Source: Sphagnum compactum (lineage: Eukaryota; Bryophyta; Sphagnopsida; Sphagnales). Taken from it: DNA of 64,000 nucleotides. The stretch spans positions 11,528,271-11,592,270 of the forward strand of contig OZ234499.1 in NCBI GenBank assembly GCA_965153455.1. The letters run 5' to 3'. Below, piece by piece: positions 34,225-47,256 of the stretch. The translations under genes were made by a program, and so were the position numbers. Numbering within the stretch: the stretch's first letter is position 1; the number at the start of each line of letters is the position of its first letter. The notes under the pieces are model-generated. The model ran no database searches. It saw nothing but the letters and a program-made list of their open reading frames with translations, and was not told the DNA's origin.

Positions 34225-35030
34225 AGTTTTTTAAAAGTTAGTCGCCCAAGATCAATTTCCTCGAATAGAACCATGTTCCCCATGAATCATGTTCCTTGGG
34301 AAGCAAAGGGCATAAGTTGCCCTAGGGAGCAACAATGTTCCCAAAGAAAAAAAGACTTAAGTTACTCCCCAAGGCCATTTAGGCCCCTTCTCTTTGAGGG
34401 CATGGTTGCTCTTGAGGCAACTTATGCCCCCTAAGGCAACATGGTTGCTCCTTAGGGGTAACCATGTGCATAGGGAACACAAGGGATAAATTTCCTCAAA
34501 TAATAATAGGACTTCTTCAAAGAGCAATTGAAGTTCCCCAAAAATAACTTTCGCAAGGAGTAGGAAAAGTTCCGAGGGGAAAATAGTAACTTTTCCATGA
34601 AGCAATGAACTTTCCTTAGGGAAGGGCCAAAGTACCCCAAGGAAACATATGTTTGGAATATTTTTGCAACCATAACCATTTCATATTCATTTTTATATAG
34701 GCTTGCAACCTATCATTTGGAAAGGTCTTTAGGAAAACTACAACTTTGTAGTTGAAAACATTTCAATTAGAATTCATATCAAAAACTTACGGTCACAAAA
34801 AATTTTGAACACATTTGTTCCTAGGAACATGATTGCTTTCCCAAGCAACTTAAACCCTTGCTTCCTTGGGCACATAGTTGGTATGAGAAGGGACCTTAAG
34901 TTGCTTTGGGGGACAACCATGTCCCCTTAGGAGAAAGGGGCATGAGTTGCCTTGGGGAACAACCATGTCTTTTGAAAAAAAAGCGGCCTAAGTTGCCCCA
35001 AGGAGCCATGTTCCCCGAGAACAAATTTAT
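34225..35030. repeat. Degenerate array of 'aagttgcc..aaccatgttccc' units in both orientations
   Basis: Units such as 'catgttccttgggaagcaaa', 'gggcataagttgccctaggg', 'agcaacaatgttcccaaaga' and, inverted, 'gaggcaacttatgccccc' recur at 34250-34640 and again at 34820-35025, separated by ordinary sequence. Direct and inverted copies alternate, so the region can form many hairpins. Confidence 0.65.
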
Positions 35031-36480
35031 TGGGGCTTGTTACCATTCTTCCATTATTGTAATTAGTTTACAAAATGATTGAATTTACCCAATTACAAGA
35101 GGTTTTGATTTGTGATTTTGTGGCGACAATACAAATATGTTAAGGGAAAATCTATGAACTACACAAACCTAAACACAAGGTTCAAGTCTAATGCATTTGA
35201 TACAAGTTTTTATTGTGTTAAACATGAGTCAATAGTCATGTACTAAATGATAGACCTGAACATAACTGTGGAACATTCAATATTTGATGTGAATTGACAA
35301 CACAATCGGGCCATTCATTTTTAATTTGTAGCTTGTGAAGTTTCATATGTGATGCACACATATGATTATGTTTGAGCCCATCACATAGGTGGAGGAGAAA
35401 TGTGCAAATTCAACACTAAACCCTAATCCCCTTATATTTTCTTTTATCTATTATGATTTTATCCATTCTGTTTTGCATTGAAATGAACCACAAATTGGAG
35501 TTGGTTGTAGGGGTTGTTGATTGCTTTGTTGTAGAATTAAAAGGGATATTCCCTATTCATGGTATCACAAACAATTTAAATGTGGTGTACTCACAATATT
35601 GTTTCATGCAAAAGAAAGTTTCCACAAGCATTCAATCTGCTTTGCTATACTACATGATAATCATGTGTTAGTGGCATGGGTGCAAAATATTTATGTTGGA
35701 AAGGGTAAAGCTTCCAAGGAGCTAGGGCTTGGGTTTGTTTAATTGTGACTAGGTGAAATATGGGTTTAAAAGAATAATTTTTAATGTAAATATTAATTTA
35801 AAGCTCTTTTGCATGTTTGTCTAGTTTTTTTCTATGTTGTTATCCATTTTTTTTCCCAATAGCTAATAATCACACCTAAAATTGAACTTTATTTGAAATA
35901 GCCATTGATTTTGAAAACACCAATGACAAATTCAAATGAAGACTTGCACCAAGACAATATATTGCGTAAGAAAACTAATGGCCCTATCATGTAGTAGCCT
36001 TTTCCATTTGTAAGCATTGCACCATTTTATGTTTATGAATTGAAAATAATTCACTAGAAGAAAAACCCCATTTTGTGACTTCAATTTTAAACCATAAATT
36101 AGTGACAAATCATTTTAAGAACTAACTCTTTCATTAATTGCATAAGTCTAATTGTACCCAAGATTAACTGCAAATAGTGGCTCGACATGACATCAACATA
36201 ATCTACATGGATGAAATATATGGCCAACCATATACTCTTGCATCTATTGACCATATAGTTCTTTATTATTAGTTACCACAATGTGCAACTACATTGATGA
36301 GCAATTACATGTTGGCACATGGCATAACTTCAAAATTTCAAGAAAATTAAAGATTTAATTTCTCACACCCACTTTGAAAGGTTTAAATTGAAACACATGA
36401 TCAACACATGACCAATGGGAAAGCTACCACATTCACATGAAGTGAATTTTTAGAAAATAAAAATAAAAATACAAATTTTA
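35031..36480. other. AT-rich spacer, no gene recognised
   Basis: An open frame at about 35453-35671 (start LELVVGVVDCFVVELKGIFP) has no motif I can assign. Otherwise spacer. Confidence 0.35.
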
Positions 36481-36484
36481 ATCT

Positions 36485-36645
36485 TGGTCACGTGACCTAG
36501 GTCTAGGTCACATGACACCAAGGCCTAAGCCACATGACACTTAAACCTAAGTCACAACGTGACACCTAGGGTAGGCCTACCTAAGGTCCAATCATCTATG
36601 TGCCACTTAAGTTAGACCTAAACCTAGGGTAGGTTTTCATTTTGG
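36485..36645. repeat. Short array of 'cctaggtcacatgacac' units
   Basis: Roughly 25-base units reading 'gtcacgtgacctaggtctag', 'gtcacatgacaccaaggcct', 'aagccacatgacacttaaac', 'ctaagtcacaacgtgacacc', then 'cctagggtaggcctaccta'. The motif contains cacgtg and catg palindromes. Confidence 0.65.
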
Positions 36646-36754
36646 ATTTAGCCTTTAGGTTGAGCTCTTTTGATTGGCTCAACAATGGCCCTAAATCACA
36701 CAAGGGCCCAAGGGGTTTTTAAAAGTTCACAAAACATTTTTGGCGGTGGAGGTA

Positions 36755-37100
36755 TGGAGGATTAATAAGCAGACGTTCTATTGCAAGAGTTAGACCCCGG
36801 ATTCCAAGAAGATTGATACCCGGGGGTTCTTGGAGGCCGGTTGTCAGCAGCCTGCCCTGCTGCCCCAGTGTTGGTTCCCCCCCCCCCCCCAAGTGCCCGG
36901 GTCCCAACCACCTACCCGCCCGGGCTAGATGTCGCCGCTGGCGTCAGATTCCTGTTTAGGGAGCAGAAAACAGGGGCACAAAGCACGGCCACCCACCCAC
37001 TCTCGGGCCGCGGGCCGAAGAGCCAGAAAATTCGGTCGGGGGGTTTCCGGGCAGAGGAGGAGGAGGAGGAGATGGGCTATCAGCAGTGACGCTCCACCCC
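36755..37100. other. GC-rich island with C homopolymer and (GGA)n
   Basis: About 340 bases of clearly higher GC content in AT-rich surroundings, including a run of 13-14 C at about 36877-36890, 'cccgggtccc' and 'gcccgggc' palindromes and an agg run at about 37055-37070. Open frames exist on both strands but show no family motif. It abuts the inner end of an inverted R1 repeat copy, as the GC-rich stretch at 17680-17820 abuts another R1 copy. Confidence 0.6.
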
Positions 37101-37385
37101 TTTTTCGCCAAAAATCGAAATTTAAGTGATTTTGGAGGTTGTCAATCGCCAGAAGTGAGGGGAAAAGATGTAAAAACTCGCCAGATGTCTATGATTGGTT
37201 TTCAGTGTGTAGCCAAAATAGAGAAGGATAATTTTTTTAATGTATTTCATGTCTGATTCATAATAGCCAGATTTGGCTTAATCTTCTTAGTGAAGATCGC
37301 CACTTTTTTTTCTATATCTTCCTATGCATGATTGCCACTTTGGCTCCCAAAAATAAAATTAAAAACAAAATTAAAAAAACGCTTG
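37100..37385 (-). repeat. Dispersed repeat family R1, copy 4 (inverted)
   Basis: On the minus strand: 'gggagccaaagtggcaatca', 'agtggcgatcttcactaaga', 'agattaagccaaatctggct', 'ttatccttctctattttggc', 'tacacactgaaaaccaatca', 'catctggcgagtttttacat', 'cacttctggcgattgacaac', ending 'tttttggcgaaaaagg'. It aligns along its length with the 17344 copy. Confidence 0.75.
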
Positions 37386-40300
37386 TGCGCACTGGTGACT
37401 GGAGGCTGCACAGAACTGTCCCCCACCGAACAGGTGCAATAAATTTCACGTGGACTGACTTAACCAGCCTTAGTTAAGCCACACGCAAAGTACCAAACAA
37501 TCTAGTTAACCCCAGTGTGTCAGCCAGGTTACAAGTTTGTTTCACTCGAACTTTTTGCAGGTTAGGTACTTACTTGGGTTAACTTTAACTGTGACTCTGG
37601 ACTGCTCTAACTTGTGAGTCCTGACTCCCCTGTCATCTGTGCATGGAGCAATCCTCTTACACTAACTTAACCCTCATTTATTTCGGAGCGGCCATTTCGC
37701 TTTACAAAACCACCTTTTGCCTCTCTCTCTTTTTCAATAACCGGCGGGTATCCATCGGGTATCAAGGAAAAATGAGCCAAAAAATTCTGCCAATGCTTTA
37801 TGCAGGGTAATAATGCCCTACAGAGTGAGGAGGCATTCCCAAAGCACATTTATTATTTCCTTGTGAATAACATTCCCATGATTAGTGTGCTTTGGGGATC
37901 CAAACTTTGTTCATGGTTAATGGTTAGGGGCTTTGGGTTTTTATAGGCATATTCTCATGGTCAAAGGGGTCATTGGCTTCAAGGTTTGAAATTACTCCCA
38001 TGGCAAGGTGTCAAGGGCTAACTTAAGGCTTTTAAAAATGTTTTCAAGGGTCCTTTCACAATTTTCAAAAAGGTAATAAGAAAAAGCTTTTCAAATGTTT
38101 CAGATGTTTCTTGCCAATTTATTAGAGGACCTTGTGAGAGTATTCATGTAAACCTTTGAACTTTCACTCTTGGAAATCTTTCAAAAACCTCAGGACTCCT
38201 TGCCATGAAAATATTCCCAAAATCCCTTAACCATGAAAATCAATGGTGAAACAACATAGTTAGCATTGGGCAGGTAGTAGAAATGGCATTCTCTAGACCA
38301 TTCGTTCATTTTATCATTGTGGTTTAAAAAACAAAATTTAAAAATATATATAACCACGGTCTTTGAAAATAAATATAAACTAATTCTAGTATATAACTAT
38401 AAGTCTCGAAAACTAATCAAATAACCCTCTATAAACCAATTGGTTCTTTGCTAGTTCTTTCATGACACCCATTGATTCTTTGAGGGTTTTGCCAAAACCA
38501 AAGGTTTTTTAATTTTGAGTTTTTAAAAAAAGACTAAAACCAAATGTTCTTTAATTCTAAAATCTTCAAAAACTTTAAATTGGAGCTTGTTAACAAAATC
38601 AAATAACTGCCCGATACTAGAAACAATAATAAAATGCTTATTTTGATAAATGACCCTTAATGATTGGTACATGGGCAACTATACCCTAGGCATCAAATAG
38701 CAAAAATGTCGTGAGTCGTGACCCTTGACCATAAGAATATTTGAAAAAACCCTTCAATAAAAATGTTTTTAGAATCAACCTTGCTTCCAACCTTAAATAT
38801 TAAGTGGCCATACATAATGAATTTTTTATATTCCATATTGCTCAATTTGGGTGTTAACAATGCATGTTAGAATAGGTTAGTGCCAAAGACCCAGAGATAT
38901 CAAATTGAACCAACACCCACCTGCACCATGTAAGATAAATGGTTTGTGAACAATAAACACTTTTCCATTCATGTTGATGTTTGTTTTGGTACCCCAATGC
39001 CGAAATCATTCATTTTTTGGCCCTTGGGTTGGTTTGATATCTCATACTTTGTGTTCTAAGGTTTTAGCACATGAGTTAGAGAATTTTTTGACATCTAATT
39101 CTCAAAGGTTTTTTCACAACATCAAATAGTTGAAGCCAACTTTCGCCAAGCATCATCTTTGGCTCACTCTTTTTCAGCCATAGAACTTTGAACATTGCAT
39201 TGTATAAGTGGAGGTCTTCATCAATGGAACTTTTCAACATACTTTTGATCACCCAAAGACCAATACAATTGGTGGAAGTGAAGAGTTTTTGCACTTGCAT
39301 ACTAGGTCTTGTGAGGAAGAACCTCGATCTTACATTCCAACCATTCATTGTTCTTGTAAGTTGATAATTTATAGAGTTTTATCTCTTGTGGATGTAGTCA
39401 AAAATAAAACTTTCAAATGCAAGTGTGTAATCAAAAGAATTTTGCTAGCATCTTTTGTCAATTGAAGGAAAACAAAGAGCACATTGATTTAAAAAGTAGT
39501 TTTGTAGAGGAGATTATTGATATAAAAAGTAGTTCTAATGAGGAAACATTCCTAAATTCCTAGATACCCATAAAATGACTGTAGTCTTATAGTTGAAAAG
39601 AAGGCCCACAAATAGGTTGTTTTGGCAAAATTTGTGAAGCCTATTACTCAAGAAAAGAAAGAAATGTGGTTAAAGAAAACGACATTGCAATAGTCTAAAA
39701 GATAGCAAACAAGAAGACATTTATTCCTATTAAAGCCACCCATTGAAATCCCAAGTTTTTAAACTTTAAAAGAATAGGAACAGAAAATGAACATTTCAAG
39801 TTTGCAAAATTAAGTGACAAATAATCACGAGGAGTTTAATAAAAACACTGAAAATGGCATGAAAACATTCAGATTTTCTAACATCCAAAGGTCAAGCAAA
39901 TACAATTTCAAAAAAGAAGTATATGAATTCACATTAGGACAAAAAAAAAAGGGGGGGAACGTTCAAAGAATTATGTTTACTTCAGAACAATATTGAAGCT
40001 GGTTTTTTTATTTGCAAATTGGGATTTTTTTTTCAACTATTTATTAGAAGTTCTTCTTCCATAGAAATTTCATTTGGAAGAATTTCACAATTTATCCATT
40101 TTCAAATTTTGTTACATTTTCATTTTGACTTAATTGTTCCATTTCCAAACAAAACATTTTTCACAAAAAAATATTGATGGGATGGAGAGGCAATACTAAA
40201 TATGTTTCACAAAGGTGTTTATGTTATAGTATTTTAATTTAATGAATTACTTAAAGTAAAACAAATAAAACTCATAAAATTTACAATCGTTTACAAAATT

Positions 40301-40615
40301 GTTCATTTCTTTGCATTTGGAATAAATGCAATGTATAATGAATGTGGAACATGTAACGTTTTTCTAGTAGCCAAAAACCCTTTCACAACCCACAACATAT
40401 ATCAATATGTTAACAAAGAACAAAGAAAGGAAGAAAAACAACAATGCAATCAAAGCAAACAAAACATATATAAAAAGTAAAAAAAATTCACAAGCAAGAA
40501 TTTTTTTAAATAAAATAAAATGAGAGGTGAAAAACTTATGAAACTTGGAGATGAAAGTTAATTGAAGTTCACCACTCTAAGACCTACACAATTTGGGGGA
40601 AAGGGGGGGAGGGGG
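37386..40615. other. AT-rich spacer, no gene recognised
   Basis: Several open frames of 60-90 codons on both strands around 39076-39465 lack any recognised motif and oppose each other, so they are probably chance. A (A)n(G)n junction lies at 39944-39957. Confidence 0.4.
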
Positions 40616-40619
40616 GATT

Positions 40620-41130
40620 CTAATCTAGTAACACCAAGGTGTGGAACAACAAATAATGCAAAGTAACAAGCAAAATGCAACAACAAGGGCCATAAAGGCA
40701 CTTGAAGGTGCAACAAGGCAATGTAGCAAGGTGTGACAACAAGGCAATGCAACAAAGTGAACTAGCAAGGCAACACATCAAGGTGAAGTAGTAAGGTGAC
40801 AATAAAGCAACACAACAAGGTGAAATAGTAAAGCGAAAAAGTAAGGCAAAACAACAAGGTGTAGTAGTAAAGCAATGCACAACAATAAAGCAAAACAATA
40901 AAATGAAAAAGCAAGGTGAAGTAACTAGGTGAAATAGTGAGGCATGGTAGCAAGTTGATGCCACAATGTGAAGTAGCAAAATGAAGAAACAATGCAAGGT
41001 AACAAGGTGATGTAGCAAGGTGTGGTAGCAAGGCAATGCAATAAGGTGCAACAATAAGGCACATAAAATAAGGCAATGCAATAAGGTGAAACAAAGTAAC
41101 AAGGTAAACCAAAACAACAAAACAAACTAA
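40620..41130. repeat. Degenerate tandem array of 'aacaaggtgaagtag' units
   Basis: More than 500 bases built from 12-18 base variants (caacaaggtgaaatagtaa, gcaaggcaatgcaacaaag, gtagcaaggtgtggtagca). Minus-strand open frames of up to 166 codons rich in Leu, Cys, His and Phe run through it in three overlapping frames, which is what a stop-poor repeat produces. I do not call them genes. Confidence 0.8.
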
Positions 41131-43847
41131 GAAATAACCAACAAAAAAAAGAAGTGGGGCCCAAGCATTTGCTTGGCCTTTTTTAATATTCATGGAATGT
41201 AGAAACAAGAAATGATGTCTCCACGCACACAATGGCTATGAGGCACCTTAACGTTAATTTCAATTTTTAAAAATCCCTAACCTGAAACCTAGTTAAATAG
41301 GCATTACCAACCACCCTACACTCTATATGCTAACATAGACCCTTATTACGAATAACCATAAGTGGGTATGTGGTAATCCTTGGGAAGGTTTTCATTTTTA
41401 AAACATTTATATACCATGGGAAATTTTCAAAAAGTTGATTCTTAGCTGAATGAAAATTAACAAGTTGATTTTCACTAAAGATATCACCATTTGTGATACT
41501 TGTTGATTTTTAAGGTGAAAACTAACCTAAAAACCTAATAAGTTCTCACTTCATTTTTAAGAACTACCCAACATTGGTCATAATTCTCATCCTTTTGAAT
41601 ACAATATGAAATATTGTCATATATTTTGCATTTCATTAGAAAAGTGTGGCCAAGTTCCATGGGTTACTTGTCCCTTAAATAGATTTTGTGGACGCCTTCA
41701 TTCCCAAAATGGGCGAACTTTCTTGAACATCTAACAAAATGGGGCAGATATTTTTAGATTTTCATCCATTGCGCAATTTCATTGGATACCTTTTGTGAAG
41801 AATTATGACCATTAGATGCCTTCATAGCCTAGATATGCTTATTGGATTTATAAAAGAAATTATGTAATCAAAATCCTAAACCTCATGAAAATAAATACAT
41901 CTTTTTATAATGTTAACATCCATTACATAAGCATTCCAAACACTTTCACTAAAGAAATGGGGCGGACTTCCCCGTAATATCATCTATTGTGCACCATTTT
42001 ATGCAAAGTGATTGTTGGTGAAGGTATAGAAAGATCAAAATGATCTCCATTAGATTTCAACCTCCAATCCTCCAACCTTTCAATTTGAAGGATAGTTGAA
42101 AGATAGGTATGCCATAAATTTTAATGACTCTAAAGGTTGCTTGCATTATTCTAACAACATTCAATTCCCCTCATTTGGTTGCCACATTCATCAACAAGTG
42201 AAAGATCTAGACTAAACAATGATGTTGAATGATAAGGTTATATCAATTGAGTTGTGAAAATTGACAATTGCAACATATGAAAAAAACTCCTTGCAAATTG
42301 TTATGCCAAAAACATATATATATTGTTCGTTGAGGTATGCAAATTTTTAATGTATTTGCAAATACTAACTTCAACTTGTAATGCAACTCAAAAGCCTATG
42401 GACAATAACATTTATGTGTTGGGAGCTAGTCTTGGACCATTTATTTGGAAATTGAAAGTTATGATCAATATGGATTTTTCAACATTACCACCTTGTGCAA
42501 GTAATTCTTCCAATTTGAACACATACAAGTGCATGTGAGATGGATGTCCCACTCAATATTATGTTGTTTTATTTGAGTCTTATCATTTTAGAACCCAACC
42601 CCAACCCTTTTGAAGCTTACACATTTCAAAACAATATGGATAAACAAGCCAAACAAAAAGTAATAGTTGTTTTGCAAAATGTTTAGTCTTTCATTTCATT
42701 GCAAAATTTGTAATTTATTAGTTGAAACACTTGTGATTTGTACATGCATCATGGTAAGGATTTCTTTTTGTATAATGGTGACAAGTTCGTTTTTAAGGAG
42801 GAAGGGGGGAGAGGGAAGTTTGGGCTTATCATTAAAATATAATAAATCAGCCTTGGTTTCATTTGGCCATATTAAAACCAATTCTTGTTTGGGGCAAAAA
42901 TTTGCCAAAAGGCTACATTGACTCAATTTTTGGCAAATATCATCTTTTTTCAAAACAAAATCACCAAATATCACCTTCATTTTTTTGGGGGAAAGTATTG
43001 TCACAAGTTTATCTACTAATTACACTTTTAATGGTCATGTACCAAACTTTCACCAATTAAATCAATATGTATCTAGGGAGGCTCATGAATGAAAGCACAT
43101 TATGAGGGGGTCAACTTGGGCACTTTCACAACATGTTTGAAAAGTACACACCTTTAAATGTATTGCATTTTTTTTACAATTCATATTTTAATTTTCACAA
43201 AAGCTAATTTTATTTAATATTATTTATTTTTATAGAAAATAATTCAAGGAATAATGGGTATATTTATGGGATATGCATTATAATAAAGCTTGTTTCTTGT
43301 TTTAGATTACATTAGTTTTTGGTTTGAATTAGTCAACTTTCGAAATTAAGAAAAAATGGTGCACTTCACATTTCTTGTCATCTTCCATTTGAAAATGACC
43401 ATTTCTCAAAATTTTAATTTTATATTTACAATCATTGCTTTGAAAAAATTGCATTTGTGATATGATAATTATCGAACTTTTCACATGATTCACAAATCTA
43501 TTCCAATCATATGGAATTACAATGTTTAATGGATACTGCAAATTTCATAAAGATTAAAATCCATTTCAATCATTTTTTTTTAGTACATTTGTATTTTTTA
43601 TACATTGTGATGTACATTTGATTTCACAAATACATTCTAACATCACATCGTATGAAAAAAAAGGTGTAGTTTTTTTGGTATTTAATGTGTTTTGACTTAT
43701 CACTATATGCAAAACATTGTGAAAATCTTTTTTAATAATGACATGGTTGAAATTCAAACATGAGTACCATTGAAAAATCATACAACGTGACAACAATTTT
43801 GACTCCCCCTAATGTGCCCTTGTCATGCTATTGCTACATTACAAAAT
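41131..43847. other. AT-rich spacer, no gene recognised
   Basis: No family motif on either strand. Confidence 0.4.
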
Positions 43848-43848
43848 A

Positions 43849-43868
43849 ATTATATATATATATATATA
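43849..43868. repeat. (TA)n microsatellite
   Basis: About ten uninterrupted TA units immediately upstream of an R2 repeat copy. Confidence 0.85.
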
Positions 43869-43894
43869 CATTAATTAAAGCACATCATGCAAAC

Positions 43895-44160
43895 AAGGTT
43901 TTTTTTCAATTTCATGAGGTACGTGGATTGGCAATCCTCCACAAGTGAACTTAGCCAAATTTTGGCTACATGTGAAAAGAAAAAGTAGAATTATTTTGAA
44001 ACCCCACTATGTACTAATGACTTGCGAGAACCTATAATCTAGATATGGCAAATTCAACCTTTTTTTCCCCCCTTGAAATGTGGTGAATTTGGAAGATATT
44101 TTTCACAAAAAATTCCTTTGTGACAAAATTTTGCCCAGAAAAAAACACTACATGTGATTT
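43895..44160 (+). repeat. Dispersed repeat family R2, copy 6
   Basis: Oligo-T run, 'caatttcatgaggtacgtgg', 'attggcaatcctccacaagt', 'gaacttagccaaattttggc', 'tacatgtgaaaagaaaaagt', 'tttcacaaaaaattcctttg'. The start is nearly identical to the 19543 copy. Confidence 0.65.
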
Positions 44161-45485
44161 GAAGTCAACGAACAATTTCAAAATTTGATGACTCAACAAA
44201 GTTTGAAGAATTAACATTCACTAATTTGAGCTAGTTTTTCTCAAAAGCACACTCTTCCCATGTCTTGGATTAAATTAACACTTAAAAATACCCACATGTA
44301 GATAGAGAAGCCACAAAATGTCCCCTATATAGGGAAAGTTGACAGCCCCTTCTTGACCTTCACCACTGCAATGAGGGGTGGGTTAAATACTTGCACACAT
44401 GGGGAGAATCAAACACAATAGTTAGTGTGAATGATGTTGCACAAAATTTTCAGCATGCAGCTGATCACATGAGGACTTGACATAGTGTGGAAGTACCTAG
44501 TGTAAATTGGCAGCAAGGTGTTTAAAAAATGGTTTTTTTTTTTTTTTTTGGGGGTCATTAGCATTTAACAATAAAATTTAATAATTTTTTAAAATTTAAT
44601 ATTTGATTTTTCTGAAAATTGATGTTTAGAAACATCAATAATAAGGGTTGTAAGTGACACCCAATGGTTATGAATTAAAAGAAGAGGTGTTCAATTAAGA
44701 CAATTTTCTCTTCGTTAGATTGAGAATGTTACATATGATATTGTAAAAGGAACATTTACAAAACAAGATACACACGTCCGCCGTGACAGTTATAGACGCC
44801 CATGTAGGGGGAAATTGAAAAACGACTTGTTTTGTCGTCATTTGTCTTTCCAAAATTTCGGGAAGTGTTCAACATGTCCCACTACTGCCATTTTCCAGAT
44901 TTATCAACAAAAAAAAATTGACAATTTCAAAAAAAATAAAAAAAAATGCTTTTGTAAGTTGGGTAGTACTATAGTATTAAAATATGGTATAATAATATAA
45001 GAAGGCTAACTATTAACTATGTTGTATACAACACAATAGCAGTTGTCCTTATTCCCCAACCCCTCTCAATTTGCCACAACAAGCTTGCTTGCAGGAGGAA
45101 GCAATAAGGTGGTGGTGTGCCTATAGACCAGTTCAGTCAGAACATGACGACGACGATGCCATATTATGTGTGGAGGAGCTTTTTAGGTAATTTTTTACAA
45201 GGTGGGTTTTGACATTTGCATCACTGACATCTTTTTGCCACTTCTTTGATGTTGTTGAAGAAGGTATAATATATCATAAACAAAAGGCTTTTTAGAGCAA
45301 TGTGAGAACATGCTCTGTGATGACAGACTCTCTCAACTTCCTTCCCCATCTCACGGCCCGGCCCCCCCACCTTGTGCAATAAAAATTCATTTGATTTCAT
45401 TTGTCAAACAACAACCACCCACAACTTGAGTTCTTCCACAACAACTTGAACCCCCAACATTTGGGGCCAAAAGTGCTGCTCCTGC

Positions 45486-45651
45486 TCACAAGATTGATGA
45501 TGATGATGAGTACGGTGGGTGGTGGTCGGTTGCCAAGTCCACTATGTATGATCTCTCCCGCTGTGGAAATTTTGCAACAACCAAATCATCAATCAGGTTG
45601 AGACCTTGAGACGTGGTCTCTGGCTCGTCATGGGCCTGCTGATGAGGGTAG
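45486..45651 (-). CDS. Possible terminal exon of an unidentified gene
   Basis: After an acceptor-like 'catgttttgcag' the minus strand reads about 54 codons to a stop: YPHQQAHDEPETTSQGLNLI, then DDLVVAKFPQRERSYIVDLA and a Ser-rich end. The mix of acidic, polar and hydrophobic residues looks more like real protein than the low-complexity frames elsewhere, and local GC content is higher. I do not recognise the family. A competing frame through the same bases (HDTCPPPRPPRPYTKSARNP) is also open. Confidence 0.2.
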
Positions 45652-47228
45652 CTGCAAAACATGATTGCAAAAAACGGTTGGGTTTCTCGCACTTTTAGTG
45701 TAAGGGCGAGGAGGACGAGGAGGAGGACATGTGTCATGAAAGAGCTTCGCTAATAAAGACAAGGTGAAAAAAACACATTTTGAATAATCAGGCACACCCT
45801 TTACATACATACCATTTCTTTTGGCGAAACCGTTGAGTTGGGCAAAAGATACCTACTCAAGGAAGTCTAACATCAGTAATATTTACTATGGACATGGAAG
45901 AAAAATACATGGGACCCAAAGTAAAAAATGCTAAATTAAAATCAAACCCATAAATAAAAGCCGTGGAATTAAAACCCTATTTTAAATTTGTTTTGAGGGG
46001 AGTGCAGTTGGTTGTTCTAAGAGCTAACTTGGTCAGGGCAGCAGGTTTTCTCAACAACACCATGTCTAATTGTCAGGGAGGGGGAACATCTGATCTGCCC
46101 CCGGTTCAGCCCCAGAAGAAAGCTCACCAGCTGAAAGCTGTGAAGTGGGTTTGCCAGAACCTCGAACACTAACTAACATCGGCATGACAACACAAGGCCT
46201 CAGTAGTAACAACGAATACTGCATTGTCGGATTGGGGAGACATTGTGGGCGTGTCCATGACATGCATGCTCAACAACAATCAAGCAAACCAAAATCGGCA
46301 TGTAAAAAAAAGAACTTACTTAGGGTTTCTTTGTTGTTTTGTCCTGCCCTTTTGAAGGGCAAAATCTTGTAAGATATGGCCTCAGTAGGGAAACCCATGA
46401 CAAACTCCAAAGTCCAAACCCCAAAGATCACAAATGACAGTAAGGAGCACCCAAACTCCAAAGACAGGGGTATGTATATTATTATTTTATTGTTTTTTGT
46501 CTTTTTTTTTTCCTTTTCTTTTTCCAATGCAAATGTGGGAAGCTGGCAACCTTTTAAGGAGAAGAATGGGTTCTTTTTGTCTTTTCTCAAAATGTCTAAA
46601 AGTCTGCCAACACTTGGGTTGGTGTGAAGAGGAGCCCCAGCAGCTCTTTCTTCTTTTATAGGCAATGGGGCAGACTTGGTGTCTGGACTCTTTTGCTTTG
46701 ATCACCTCAAAAATTTGCTACCAGTCTGCAATGGGATTTTTTTATAAAAAAATTCCCAGTTTGTGCCAAAAAATATAAATAAATAAATAAATAAATTGCT
46801 ACAAGTTAGCTGGGTTGATGATCAACAAACATCCCATGTCTCAAACCTACCCAAATGTCCATTGAGAAAGAGATTGTAAGCAGATAGATAGATGGATATC
46901 ATGGGCTATGGGGGGCACCAAAATAAAAAGGTAGGAAAAAGAATACAAAAATACCTTTGTGAGGAGACTTGATCAGGCTATGTTGTACAACTTAATTTCT
47001 GGGGAAGCTGGCTTTGAATTCATTCACCCATACCGTGATGGAAGAAGAGTAGTCCTTTGGTGTTTTTTTCCCCATCTAGTTCATACTTAATACCACCAGC
47101 CGGGCATTTCAATCAACACCAATTGCATTATAGATACAACAAAAGGGTGGATGGATGATGCGTCCAAAAGAACCAAGTACACAGAAACTGGCAGCTTGAA
47201 AGCTTGCTGGTTGATCTACATCAAGAGG

Positions 47229-47256
47229 ACCACCACCACCACCACCACCACCACCA
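47229..47256. repeat. (CAC)n microsatellite
   Basis: Nine tandem cac/acc units on the plus strand. Confidence 0.9.

Noticed and set aside
40620-41232. Minus-strand open frames of 166 and 156 codons, hydrophobic and Cys/His-rich
   Set aside because: Three frames are open at once through a short-unit degenerate repeat, and the peptide is repetitive. This is what a stop-poor array gives, not a membrane protein gene.
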